From CAVOOW01 sp963697675 (GTDB lineage Bacteria; Actinomycetota; Actinomycetes; JACCUZ01), in assembly GCA_963697675.1 (NCBI GenBank), contig CAVOOW010000007.1, positions 1 through 64,000 of the forward strand: a stretch of 64,000 nucleotides of DNA, given 5' to 3'. The position numbers and the translations under genes were made by a program. Position 1 is the stretch's first letter. The number at the start of each line of letters is the position of its first letter. The notes beneath the pieces were generated by a model. The model was not told where the DNA came from, did not search any database, and saw only the letters and a program-made list of their open reading frames with translations. Below, in pieces: positions 36,694 through 44,969 of this stretch.

Positions 36694-37925
36694 ACGCCTC
36701 GCTTCGCGACCTGGCTACGCGCGCTGCGGCGGTGCCGGCGCCGCACCTGGATGCGTCGGCTGTCGTTGAGACGGCAGAATCGCGCCTGCGTCGGCGCCGT
36801 CTCCTCGCGGTGGCCAGCGTCACGGCCGCCGTGATCGTGATCGTGGGCACGGCCCTGCTGGTCGCCCCCGACACCCGCGACGCGGCCCCGCCACCCGCTG
36901 GGCACGATCAGAAGAACACCGCCCCCGACGACAAGGACCGCGGCCCCGACACCGTGCAGACCGGGTCGGTGAACCGGCTGCTGACCTACTCCGTGGGCAC
37001 GACCATCCACTGGGGCGAGCGGACGATCGATGTCCGGCAGCAGACCAACAGATGGCCTGGCGCGGGGAAGCTGGTCGACTACGTGGACGCCACCGACGTC
37101 GGCGCGGTCTTCGTCACCGGCCAAGCCCCGGTCCGGGACGAAGGTGGTTTCGGAGTCCCGGCCGGTGCGGCGGCGGTGTGGTTCACCGACGGGTCGGCGC
37201 CGGTGAGGATCGGGACCACCTCCGGCAGCAGGGTGCGGGGTTTCGGGATCGCCCCCACGGTCGCGGGCTCGACCCTGGCCTGGATCGACCCGGGAACAGG
37301 TGCCCAACCCGGGGCGGTCGTGGTCTACGACACCGCGCAGATGGAGGAGCTCGCCCGGTTGGGGGATGCGGACGCCGTCCCTCTCGCCGTCTACGACGAC
37401 GTTGTCTACTGGTCGCCCGACGGTGGCTCCTGCGACCGGCTTCTGTGGGGAGCCATGTACGGGTGCGAGCGGACCGCGCGGGTGATGCGTTTCGACACGG
37501 CGTCCGGACGGCAGTCTCCGGTCAGCATGGCCGACTATCAAGCCGACCGGCGGGCCAGGCCCGGGCTGTTCACCGGACCATCCGATGATCGCCAGATCCG
37601 CCGGGGCGTCATGTTCCTCAGCTTTGTGCGGCACGGTAACCGCCTGGTCGCGGGAGGCATCTGGGAAGCCGGAGCCGAGTCCGAGTTCACCGCCAGCGTC
37701 ACCACGACCGGCCAGCCCGTCCGGCTGCGGCTTCCTCCGAGCGACCGGAACCTGAACGACCTCAAGATCACCCAGTGGCTCGACCCCGACCGAGTGGTCC
37801 TCGTCGCCAACGACTCCTCAAACCGGACGGATCTCCTCGTCTGCCGGCTCTCCACCGGCGGCTGCCACATGGCGGTCCGCAGCTCCGACGTCACCGCGCC
37901 GGGGCCAGTCGTCAGCCACGGCTGA
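36690..37925 (+). CDS. Membrane-anchored sensor/anti-sigma candidate (cassette 3)
   Basis: The 411-aa protein is a paralog of 31652: the same opening MNASLRDLATRAAAVPAPHLDASAVVE, one membrane helix (LLAVASVTAAVIVIVGTALLVAP), the linker KNTAPDDKDR, and a long extracytoplasmic domain with TYSVGTTIHWGERTIDV, AVWFTDGSAPVRIG, GFGIAPTVAGSTLAWID and WLDPDRVVLVAND. Cys pairs recur (CDRLLWGAMYGC; CRLSTGGC). The two partners diverge mainly in the loop after the first blade. Likely a membrane sensor coupled to its own sigma factor. Confidence 0.85.
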   Translation: MNASLRDLATRAAAVPAPHLDASAVVETAESRLRRRRLLAVASVTAAVIVIVGTALLVAPDTRDAAPPPAGHDQKNTAPDDKDRGPDTVQTGSVNRLLTYSVGTTIHWGERTIDVRQQTNRWPGAGKLVDYVDATDVGAVFVTGQAPVRDEGGFGVPAGAAAVWFTDGSAPVRIGTTSGSRVRGFGIAPTVAGSTLAWIDPGTGAQPGAVVVYDTAQMEELARLGDADAVPLAVYDDVVYWSPDGGSCDRLLWGAMYGCERTARVMRFDTASGRQSPVSMADYQADRRARPGLFTGPSDDRQIRRGVMFLSFVRHGNRLVAGGIWEAGAESEFTASVTTTGQPVRLRLPPSDRNLNDLKITQWLDPDRVVLVANDSSNRTDLLVCRLSTGGCHMAVRSSDVTAPGPVVSHG

Positions 37926-38201
37926 CCCGTCCGCCGGCACGCAATATCTGCGCAGAATTGTCAATGCCGAGCGCGTGCATGTGCGAGTGGTGTCGTCGCC
38001 ACCCCCTCTACGATTCCGGTGTGACAGACCAGGTCCGGGATCGGTTCTGCTGATGAGCAGGACACCGCTGGTATCTGCAGGCGTTGCCGGATGGCTCGTT
38101 TGCCAGGTGGACGCCTTGGCACCCGCTCAGGCGACGCGGGTCACGGCGCCGGAATCGGCCGGCCGCGTGCACCATGCGCCCATCGGCGAAGGGTCCGGGG
38201 C

Positions 38202-39008
38202 ATGACCAACGACCTTCCGTCAGGCGACGGCGGACACATGCTCGGCGCGAACCCAGCTGCAACGGCCGACACGGCGGAGGTCGAGATCGTCGTGGCCCAT
38301 AGTGAGCGCGCGACCCTGCGCGTCGGTGACGTGTTCCTGAAGATCGACGCTGATCAGACGCGCACCGACGTCGAGATCGAGGCGATGGCTATGGCGCCGA
38401 TCCCGACCCCGGAGGTTCTGTGGCGGAAGCCGCCCGTGCTCGCGATCGCCGCCCTCCCAGGGACGGCACTCGGCCGGCTCGGCGAACCGTCGATCGCGTC
38501 GACTGAGGCTTGGGCCGCGGCGGGTGTCGCCGTCGGGATGCTGCACGACGCGCCGCTGCCGCCGTGGCCCAGCAGCCGGCGCGCCCAGTCGGCAACGAGT
38601 CTCGACGAGGAATGCGAGCTGCTGATCACCACCGGTGTCCTTCCCGCCGACCTGGTCGCGCGCAACCGCCAGGTTGCGGAGGCTGTGTTTCGGCCGTACA
38701 CCCCGGTGTTCATCCACGGCGACTTGCAGATCACCCACGTGTTCGTCGACGGTGACGAGATCACCGGCGTGCTCGACTGGTCCGAGGCGGGCCAGGGCGA
38801 TCCTCTGTACGACCTCGCCATCTTGACGCTCGGACACGAGGAACACCTTGGCGACGTCGTCGCCGGCTACGGCACCGACGTCGACCTCGACGTGATCCGC
38901 GCGTGGTGGTCGTTGCGCAGCCTGCTGGCGATCCGTTGGCTGGTCGAGCACGGCTTCGACCCGTTCTTGCCAGGCTGCGAGGTCGACGTCCTGAGATCGC
39001 GGATGTGA
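38202..39008 (+). CDS. Aminoglycoside phosphotransferase-like (APH) kinase
   Basis: The 268-aa protein from ATG 38202 has the catalytic loop FIHGDLQITHVFVDG and GVLDWSEAGQGDPLYDLAILTLG (metal-binding Asp of the IDW motif). The residue normally Asn in HxDxxxxN is His, as in a recognisable subgroup of actinobacterial APH proteins. The N-lobe is short and Lys in VFLKIDAD likely binds ATP. It phosphorylates an unknown hydroxylated compound; resistance is not proven. Single gene. Confidence 0.88.
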   Translation: MTNDLPSGDGGHMLGANPAATADTAEVEIVVAHSERATLRVGDVFLKIDADQTRTDVEIEAMAMAPIPTPEVLWRKPPVLAIAALPGTALGRLGEPSIASTEAWAAAGVAVGMLHDAPLPPWPSSRRAQSATSLDEECELLITTGVLPADLVARNRQVAEAVFRPYTPVFIHGDLQITHVFVDGDEITGVLDWSEAGQGDPLYDLAILTLGHEEHLGDVVAGYGTDVDLDVIRAWWSLRSLLAIRWLVEHGFDPFLPGCEVDVLRSRM

Positions 39009-39533
39009 GGCTGCACGAACCCCACCGGCGACCAGTGCCGTTCTGCCGCATCACGAGGTCGATCTCCTGAATCCTGACCGTGTGCAGATCAATGGATCAT
39101 GTGCGATCCGCAGACATGCGGCGCGCGGACCGTGCATGGTTCGGCGGTGAATGGCTGGAGGAAAGCGCGGTCTGGTGGCGGTCTCGCTGTTGCTCGCCGT
39201 CATCGTGAGGTGCCTGGGCGTACTTGTGCTCGCACGACCGCGATGATCAGACGGCACCGGAAGTCCGATACGAGGACTAGCGCGGCTCTTGACACCGGAC
39301 CGCCCGTGCAGCGTGGGAGCCGGACCCAACTCCACAGTTGTGCCGCTCTGCGAGCACGCAGATGGTCGCCGCAACTTTCCATGGACGCGTCGGCGATGGC
39401 AGGTGCTGCGCACTCATGCGCGACCGCGAGTCACACGCACCGGAGGCCCGATACGAGGCAGCGCTGAGGTCATCTGGCTTCGGAATCTCTGTCGGACTTT
39501 CCAGGACGCGGATCGTCCGGGAATGGCCCTACG
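39009..39533. other. Intergenic stretch with gene fragments
   Basis: A small frame at 39151 encodes a basic leader with one hydrophobic helix (GLVAVSLLLAVIVRCLGVLVLA). The neighbouring frame continues DQTAPEVRYED before a stop. A related string, HAPEARYEA, appears about 200 bp later. These may be remnants of a decayed small membrane protein; no intact gene is supported. Confidence 0.35.
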
Positions 39534-40371
39534 GTGTCGGCCGTGATCGGGAACGGGAAGGCTGCGGGCGGGCGCTCCGGGGTCATCAGGCGGATGCTGG
39601 CACTGGCGGCTGCGATGGTCCTTCTGGCGGGCTGCGCGAACCACGACGGGGACGAAGGCACGGAGGCGGCGAGCAGCGTCCTCGCCGCAGTCATCGCCGA
39701 CCTCCGGCCCGAGTGTGCCGACCCGGCAGGTGGATGCGAACGGCTTTCCACTGCCCGAGCGGCCGGACTGCGCCGCGGACGCGGGTGGCACCTTCGTCCG
39801 AGCAACCACTAGCGAGGGCAACGGCGTCGGCCTCCTGCTGATCGGCACCGGATCGGGTGGCGTCGTCCTCGGCCCGCAGGACAACGGCGACATCTGCCAG
39901 TGGCTGCCATACGCCGAGGAGCTCGCGACGAGGTACCGGGTCGCACTGTTCGACTGGAAAGAGCCACGCTCCGAGCTGCCCGCGCTCGCGGTCGCCGCGC
40001 TGCGGAGCGCCGGAGCCCGGAAGGTGGTGCTGGGCGGGGCCTCGTATGGCGGAGCCCTCGCGATGTCCGAGGCGTACCGCGTACGCCCACGGCTAGCCGG
40101 CGTCCTGTCGTTCGGCGGCGAACTCACGCTGCCTGGTTTCGACGGCCGAGCCGGCATCAGGAACTGGCGTGGTCCGCTGCTTGCGCTGAGCAGCAGGCAT
40201 GACGACTTCTTCGACAGCCAAGATGCGCGTCAGCTGCGCCTCTTGCATCCTGGACCAGAGACCGTCGTCATGTTGCCGGGCCACACGCACGGCGTGGACC
40301 TGCTCGACGACCCCGGACAAGCTCGAGTCCGCACCGCGGTCGATCGCTACCTTGCACGCGTCCTCAGCTGA
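39534..40371 (+). CDS. Lipoprotein alpha/beta hydrolase (one frameshift)
   Basis: The corrected protein is ~279 residues. The N-terminus has a lipoprotein signal peptide with lipobox LLAGC (VIRRMLALAAAMVLLAGCANHDGDEGT). Near 39722 the frame shifts (ADLRPECADPAG to VDANGFPLPERPDCAADAGG). The hydrolase domain has nucleophile elbow GGASYGGA, Asp in SSRHDDFFD and His in LPGHTHGVDLL, so the triad is intact. It is probably anchored outside the membrane and acts on a small ester or amide; substrate is unknown. Confidence 0.82.
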
Positions 40372-40494
40372 CCTTCGAGTGCTTGGTCTTGCCGGATGCC
40401 GAGGGCCTGCCCCGACACCGCGTGCCTGTCCCGCTTACGCGGACGCACTCGCATCGGGACCGGCCAGCAGACGCCGACCTGCTGAAGGTCGAAG

Positions 40495-41619
40495 ATGTGT
40501 GGCATGAACACGGCGCAGGACTGGTTCTCGAGACCGGCCGCACGAGAGTGGGTGGCCCCGGGCCGGAGTGGCGACGCGCGGCCGTTCCATGAAGACCTGC
40601 CCGGCTATTGCGTCACACCACTGGTCGAGCTGGCCGACCTTGGGGCAGAGCTCTCCGTCGCGCGGGTCCTGGTCAAGGACGAGTCCTCGCGTCTGAAACT
40701 GCCTGCGTTCAAGATCCTCGGCGCGTCCTGGGGTTCAGCGCAGGTGGTGGCCGCCCGGACCGGCGCGCCAGTGAACCTCGCGGCGCTGCGCGCTGCAGCT
40801 GCGGACAGCGGGCTGCGGCTGGTCACAGCCACTGACGGCAACCACGGACGAGCGGTCGCCCACATGGCGAGCCTGCTGGGCGTGGCTGCGACGGTGTTCG
40901 TGCCCGCCTTCATGACCGAGCAGTCCGCCGCCCCGATCCGAGCCGAGGGCGCGCAGGTGGTCCGCACCGACGGTGACTACGACGACGCGGTCCGCCTCGC
41001 CGCGGCCTTCGCCGACGAAGATGATGCCCGCGAGCTGGTGCAGGACACCGCGTGGGACGGCTACGCGCAGATCCCGGCCTGGATCGTGGAGGGTTATGAA
41101 ACGCTGCTCGACGAGGTCGACGAGGCGCTGGGTGGGGCCCCGGACCTGGTCGCCGTGCCCGTCGGGGTGGGGTCGCTGGCTCAGGCAGTGGTCACGCACT
41201 ATCGGCGACCCGGGCCGACGCACCCCTGCGTGCTCTCCGTCGAGCCGGTCACCGCCGCCTGCGTGCTGGCCAGTCTCCGTTCAGGTGCGCTGACCAGCAT
41301 CGAGACCGGAGTCACGAACATGGCCGGCCTCAACTGTGGCACCCCATCCGGTGCCGCGTGGCCGGTGCTGCTTGCAGGATGCGACGCCGCCGTAGCCGTC
41401 ACCGACGAGGCCGCGGCACTTGCGGTCACGGATCTGGCACGCGATGGTGTCAGCTCAGGCCCGAGCGGCGCCGCCACGCTGGCGGGAGTACGGGCGGTCC
41501 TGACTGGACCAGGCAGCGAAATGCGGCGTCGCGAACTCGGCATCGACATCACCTCGACCGTGGTCCTGCTGAACACGGAAGGCCGCCAACAGCCCCCGTA
41601 CACGGGAGACGACGCATGA
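40495..41619 (+). CDS. Diaminopropionate ammonia-lyase (PLP)
   Basis: The 374-aa protein starts at ATG 40495 behind GAAGG. The PLP lysine lies in VKDESSRLKLPAFKILGASWG. TATDGNHGRAVAHMASLLGV supplies the substrate loop, VPVGVGSLAQAVVTHY the phosphate-binding Gly stretch, and SVEPVTAACVLASLRSG...GLNCGTPS the lyase signature. It is homologous to E. coli YgeX, which converts 2,3-diaminopropionate to pyruvate and ammonia. The stop overlaps the start of an M20 deacylase (ATGA), matching the ygeX-ygeY order. Likely a catabolic operon for diaminopropionate or an N-acylated derivative. Confidence 0.93.
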   Translation: MCGMNTAQDWFSRPAAREWVAPGRSGDARPFHEDLPGYCVTPLVELADLGAELSVARVLVKDESSRLKLPAFKILGASWGSAQVVAARTGAPVNLAALRAAAADSGLRLVTATDGNHGRAVAHMASLLGVAATVFVPAFMTEQSAAPIRAEGAQVVRTDGDYDDAVRLAAAFADEDDARELVQDTAWDGYAQIPAWIVEGYETLLDEVDEALGGAPDLVAVPVGVGSLAQAVVTHYRRPGPTHPCVLSVEPVTAACVLASLRSGALTSIETGVTNMAGLNCGTPSGAAWPVLLAGCDAAVAVTDEAAALAVTDLARDGVSSGPSGAATLAGVRAVLTGPGSEMRRRELGIDITSTVVLLNTEGRQQPPYTGDDA

Positions 41620-42761
41620 CCTCCGACGTCCTCGAGCTGCTCGACGCGTTGGTCCGCATCGACTCCTCGAACCCGAGCCTTTCCGACGGCGCCCCGGGAG
41701 AGTCAGCGATCGCTGCGCATGTCGCCGATTGGGCTACCGCAGCCGGCCTGCGAGTCGAGGTCCTCGAGAAGACACCCGGCCGACCGAACATCCTCCTGCG
41801 TGGCGGGCAGGCAACCGGAGGTCGGACCCTGCTGCTCTGCGGTCACCTCGACACCGTCGGACTCTCCGGGATGGACGAGCCCCTTGTTCCACGTGTCGAG
41901 AGTCACCGCCTCTACGCGCGAGGCGCCTACGACATGAAGGCCGGACTCGCGGCCGCGCTCGTGGCCTGCCGCGACGCGGCAGCGAGCGACATCAGCGGCG
42001 AAGTCATGGTCGCCGCCGTGGCCGACGAGGAACACGCCAGCCTCGGTATTCAGGAGGTGCTGGCCCATCTGGGATCCGGCACCCTGATCGACGCCGCCAT
42101 CGTCACCGAACCGACAGAGCTGCAGATCGGCACCGGGCACCGCGGGTTCGTATGGACCGAGGTCGAGGTCACCGGCGTCGCAGCACACGGGTCCCGACCC
42201 CACCTCGGAGTCGACGCCATCCTCAACGCCGGACCCGTGTTGGTCGCGTTCGGCGAGTTGAACAGGCAGCTGGCCGAACGCCCGCATCCATTTCTCGGTC
42301 CCGGCAACCTGCACGGGTCACTCATCGACGGCGGCACCGAGGAGTCCACCATCCCCGACCGTTGTGTCTTCATCGTCGAACGCCGCACGCTGCCCGGCGA
42401 GACCGTCGAGGCGGTCGAAGCGGATGTCGACGCCCTGCTCGATCGGTGCCGCGTGGCCAACCCCATGTTGGACGTCACCTCGAGGACGACCCTGGCGCGT
42501 GACCCGCTGGAGACCCATGAGGCCTCCGACATCGTCACCGCGCTGCAAGCGGCGACCCGACTCGTGTCTGGTCAGGCTGCGCCGATTGCCCCCATGAGCT
42601 ACTGGGCCGACTCGGCCTTCATCGCGGCTGCCGGAATTCCCACCGTCCTGTACGGACCCGACGGTGACGGTGCACACGCCGACATCGAGTGGGTGAGCCT
42701 TGCCGGCACGGAAACGTGTGCGCAGGTACTCACCGAGACTGCCGTCGAGCTCTGCCGCTAG
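41616..42761 (+). CDS. M20-family deacylase/peptidase (ArgE/DapE/YgeY-like)
   Basis: The 381-aa protein has metal ligands LLCGHLDTVG (His, Asp), VAAVADEEHASLG (catalytic Glu-Glu) and TEPTELQIGTGHRG, then the dimerisation region (VTGVAAHGSRPHLGVDAILNAG) and C-terminal YGPDGDGAHADIEW with a further His. It begins with ATG 41616 overlapping the upstream stop, hence translationally coupled. It may remove an acyl group from diaminopropionate before ammonia-lyase action; this is inferred from operon order and YgeY. Confidence 0.92.
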   Translation: MTSDVLELLDALVRIDSSNPSLSDGAPGESAIAAHVADWATAAGLRVEVLEKTPGRPNILLRGGQATGGRTLLLCGHLDTVGLSGMDEPLVPRVESHRLYARGAYDMKAGLAAALVACRDAAASDISGEVMVAAVADEEHASLGIQEVLAHLGSGTLIDAAIVTEPTELQIGTGHRGFVWTEVEVTGVAAHGSRPHLGVDAILNAGPVLVAFGELNRQLAERPHPFLGPGNLHGSLIDGGTEESTIPDRCVFIVERRTLPGETVEAVEADVDALLDRCRVANPMLDVTSRTTLARDPLETHEASDIVTALQAATRLVSGQAAPIAPMSYWADSAFIAAAGIPTVLYGPDGDGAHADIEWVSLAGTETCAQVLTETAVELCR

Positions 42762-42884
42762 CGCCAGCACTCAATCGCGGCCGTGACGCCCGGTGCTGCC
42801 TGTGGAATGGCCGTCGCGGCACCATGGGTGCTCGCGGTGGCAACATCGCCTCGGAGGCACAGGGACAACACAGGGGAGTCGACC

Positions 42885-43289
42885 ATGGACATCCAGACGA
42901 AACAGCCGACGACGACGGGTGATCCTCAGTACTTTGCGGGCGACGTGTTCATCGACCGAATCGCAACAGATCCCGGCCGAGTCCGCGCGAACCTCGTCAG
43001 ATTCACGCCCGGGGCCCGCAACGCCTGGCACCGTCACATCCACGGGCAGACCCTCCACGTCGTCGATGGCATCGGGTTGGTGCAGTCGCGCGGTGAGGCC
43101 GTCACGGTGATCCGGGCAGGTGACACGGTCTGGACGCCACCGGGCGAGTGGCATTGGCACGGAGCGGCACCTGATCACTTCATGGCGCATCTCGCGATTT
43201 GGGAGGGACTCGCCGCGGGCGAGCCAGGACCGGAGGCCGAATGGGGAGGGTCTGTCACGGATGATGAGTACGGGTACCCCCGAGCCTAG
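42885..43289 (+). CDS. Cupin-domain protein
   Basis: The 134-aa protein from ATG 42885 (AGGGGA ribosome site) has a conserved cupin: VRFTPGARNAWHRHIHGQTLHVVDGIGLVQSRG with His ligands and GDTVWTPPGEWHWHGAAPDHFMAHLAIWE. It resembles the carboxymuconolactone-decarboxylase-associated and related cupins, often annotated as quercetinase-like. It lies ~120 bp after the deacylase and might be in the same operon; function is unknown. Confidence 0.88.
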   Translation: MDIQTKQPTTTGDPQYFAGDVFIDRIATDPGRVRANLVRFTPGARNAWHRHIHGQTLHVVDGIGLVQSRGEAVTVIRAGDTVWTPPGEWHWHGAAPDHFMAHLAIWEGLAAGEPGPEAEWGGSVTDDEYGYPRA

Positions 43290-43369
43290 GCGCCGCGTCG
43301 AAGTCAGGATGCGGTGTCGAGCATGGCTCAGGTTTGCTGGCATACGGCGGCATCGGATTGACTCACCGT

Positions 43370-43975
43370 GTGCACCCCGCCGCTGACGCATTGGGCGAGT
43401 CCCGATCTAGCTGGTCGGGGCGACGCCGGCTTGTTGTCGTGAGCGGACCAATAGCGTCCGGAAAGAGCACGCTGGCCTCCGAGCTCGCGGACCTGTTGCG
43501 GAGCGAGGGTGAGGCCGTTGCGGTCGTCGGGCTGGACACCATTGCCGAGATGGCTCTACCCACACTGGACGACTGGACCTGGGCACATGAAATCCACGGA
43601 CAGGTCGTTGGCGGGTGGCTGGCAACACCGATTCCGACGGTGATCGCCGAGGGCACGGGGACACAGGCAGAGGTAGAGCGGATGTTGCAGCATGTCCCCA
43701 GCGACGTGAGCGTTTTCAGGGTGCTCCTCGTGACGCGATATGAGACCGCTTTGAGTCGAGCGACCGCAGACCCGACGCGCGGGGTCTCCAAAGAACCTGA
43801 GTTCCTTGCCAAGATGTATCAGCGATTCAACGACGAGCTGCCAGGGATGACATGCGACCTGCGGTTGGACAGCGAGAAGTCGTCAGCAGCGGTTCTCGCG
43901 GCAATGATCGTGGCCGCTATCAGGGAGGGGCGCACAGTCATCGACTCAGCGCTTCCGCCAATTTCGTTCATCTGA
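43370..43975 (+). CDS. P-loop kinase-like protein
   Basis: From GTG 43370 (TTG 43334 possible) a ~201-aa protein is encoded. Walker A is VVVSGPIASGKSTLASELADLL, followed by VVGLDTIAEMALPTLDDWTWAHEIHGQVV, PTVIAEGTGTQAEVERML, and an Arg-bearing lid LLVTRYETALSRATADPTRG. The fold is adenylate/zeta-toxin-like and it likely phosphorylates a small molecule. Substrate is not known. The start codon is uncertain. Confidence 0.82.
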   Translation: MHPAADALGESRSSWSGRRRLVVVSGPIASGKSTLASELADLLRSEGEAVAVVGLDTIAEMALPTLDDWTWAHEIHGQVVGGWLATPIPTVIAEGTGTQAEVERMLQHVPSDVSVFRVLLVTRYETALSRATADPTRGVSKEPEFLAKMYQRFNDELPGMTCDLRLDSEKSSAAVLAAMIVAAIREGRTVIDSALPPISFI

Positions 43976-43995
43976 CGCGACGCCGCCGCAGACCG

Positions 43996-44280
43996 CTACA
44001 CCACGTGGAACTCGATCCGGTAGACCAACGTGTGTTCGTCCACCGGCCCCGCATGCGCCGCCCGCCTCCGAAGCAGCTCGCGGTCGCCCTCGCCGGAGCG
44101 GGAGACGTCCTCATCTGTCACAGCCGAGAACGGCAGCACCTCGATGGAGTCGATCTCGATCTGGAATCCGTCACTCTCGTACCGGCCTCCTACTCTGACC
44201 TTGGGGCGCTGCCACAGCCTGATCGACACAGTGATGTCGCCGCTGGCGACGCCTTCGCGCAGCTCCGGGCTGAACCTCAC
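43996..44280 (-). CDS. ASCH-domain protein
   Basis: The 94-aa protein (MRFSPELREGVASGDITVSIRLWQRPKVRVGGRYESDGFQIEIDSIEVLPFSAVTDEDVSRSG...YRIEFHVV) has the RNA-binding ASCH barrel signature. This superfamily includes nucleoside amidohydrolases and RNA-binding domains; the exact activity is unknown. It is convergent with the P-loop kinase. Confidence 0.85.
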   Translation of the reverse strand: MRFSPELREGVASGDITVSIRLWQRPKVRVGGRYESDGFQIEIDSIEVLPFSAVTDEDVSRSGEGDRELLRRRAAHAGPVDEHTLVYRIEFHVV

Positions 44281-44367
44281 CCATGAAGCCTAAATGGAAC
44301 CGACCAGAGATGTGACTCCCGACCGATCCTCTCTGCCCGCCCGATCACCTCGTCCTAGCTCGCGGTG

Positions 44368-44541
44368 TCACGTACGAGGAGTCGCCCCCGGGACCGGTGG
44401 CACGACCGGCGGGAGGTTGCTGCTGTTGGGTGCCAGTGACCGTTCGCCGGAGCTGTCCAAGGGCTCGGTGAAGGGCTGGGAATCGCCGACGCAGAGGGTT
44501 CCCTTTGCGGGCACCTTTCGGGTGAGCAGGTAGGTGTCCAC
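44368..44541 (-). pseudogene. 3' part of a split tripeptidyl-aminopeptidase-like hydrolase
   Basis: Fifty-seven codons read VDTYLLTRKVPAKGTLCVGDSQPFTEPLDSSGE...GATPRT and a stop. This is the usual C-terminus of secreted TAP-type hydrolases (AVDAYLL...LPAKGTVC-GD-QPFT). Its upstream remainder lies beyond the IS21 remnant at 46585-46990: SACVTDA there joins VDTYLL here without a missing residue. The gene was therefore interrupted by the mobile element. Confidence 0.7.
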
Positions 44542-44929
44542 CTCGACGGCTTGCTGGCCGAGGGCTTCGAGCAGGAACGTCTTCCCGGTCCCGGATGGTC
44601 CGCAGACCACCAGGTTCTCCCGGCGGTCCGACCCATTCCAGGGTGCGCAGCGCGTGCTGGGTCGGGGCCGGGATCGAGCGACGGCCTCGGGTTCCAGGCG
44701 TCGAAGGTCTTCCCGGTCGGGAACGCGGCCGCGGCCGGCGGCTGGCGAGCGCGGAGCGTTCCCGGCCGGCGGCCTCCTCGGCGAGCAGCGCCCGCAGCAC
44801 CTCGGCGGGGTCCCAGCGTTGGGCCTTCGCGGTGGCGATCACCTCGGGGGCGTGGCGGCGGATGTGCGGCAGCCGCAGCCGGCGCAGCAATGCCTCCAGG
44901 TCGGCGGGCAGCGGCGGTGCGATCGGCAT
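44542..44929 (-). pseudogene. istB: istB fragment (IS21 helper ATPase)
   Basis: The N-terminal part is clear: LPADLEALLRRLRLPHIRRHAPEVIATAKAQRWDPAEVLRALLAEEAAGRERSAL, then (after frame changes) SIPAPTQHALRTLEWVG and Walker A VCGPSGTGKTFLLEALGQQAVE, where the similarity stops abruptly. Walker B and the C-terminal sensor regions are absent. At least two frame changes occur. Confidence 0.75.
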
Positions 44930-44969
44930 ACCGGCATGCGGGATCCCGGCGGGTCGGTCCGCGCGGTGC

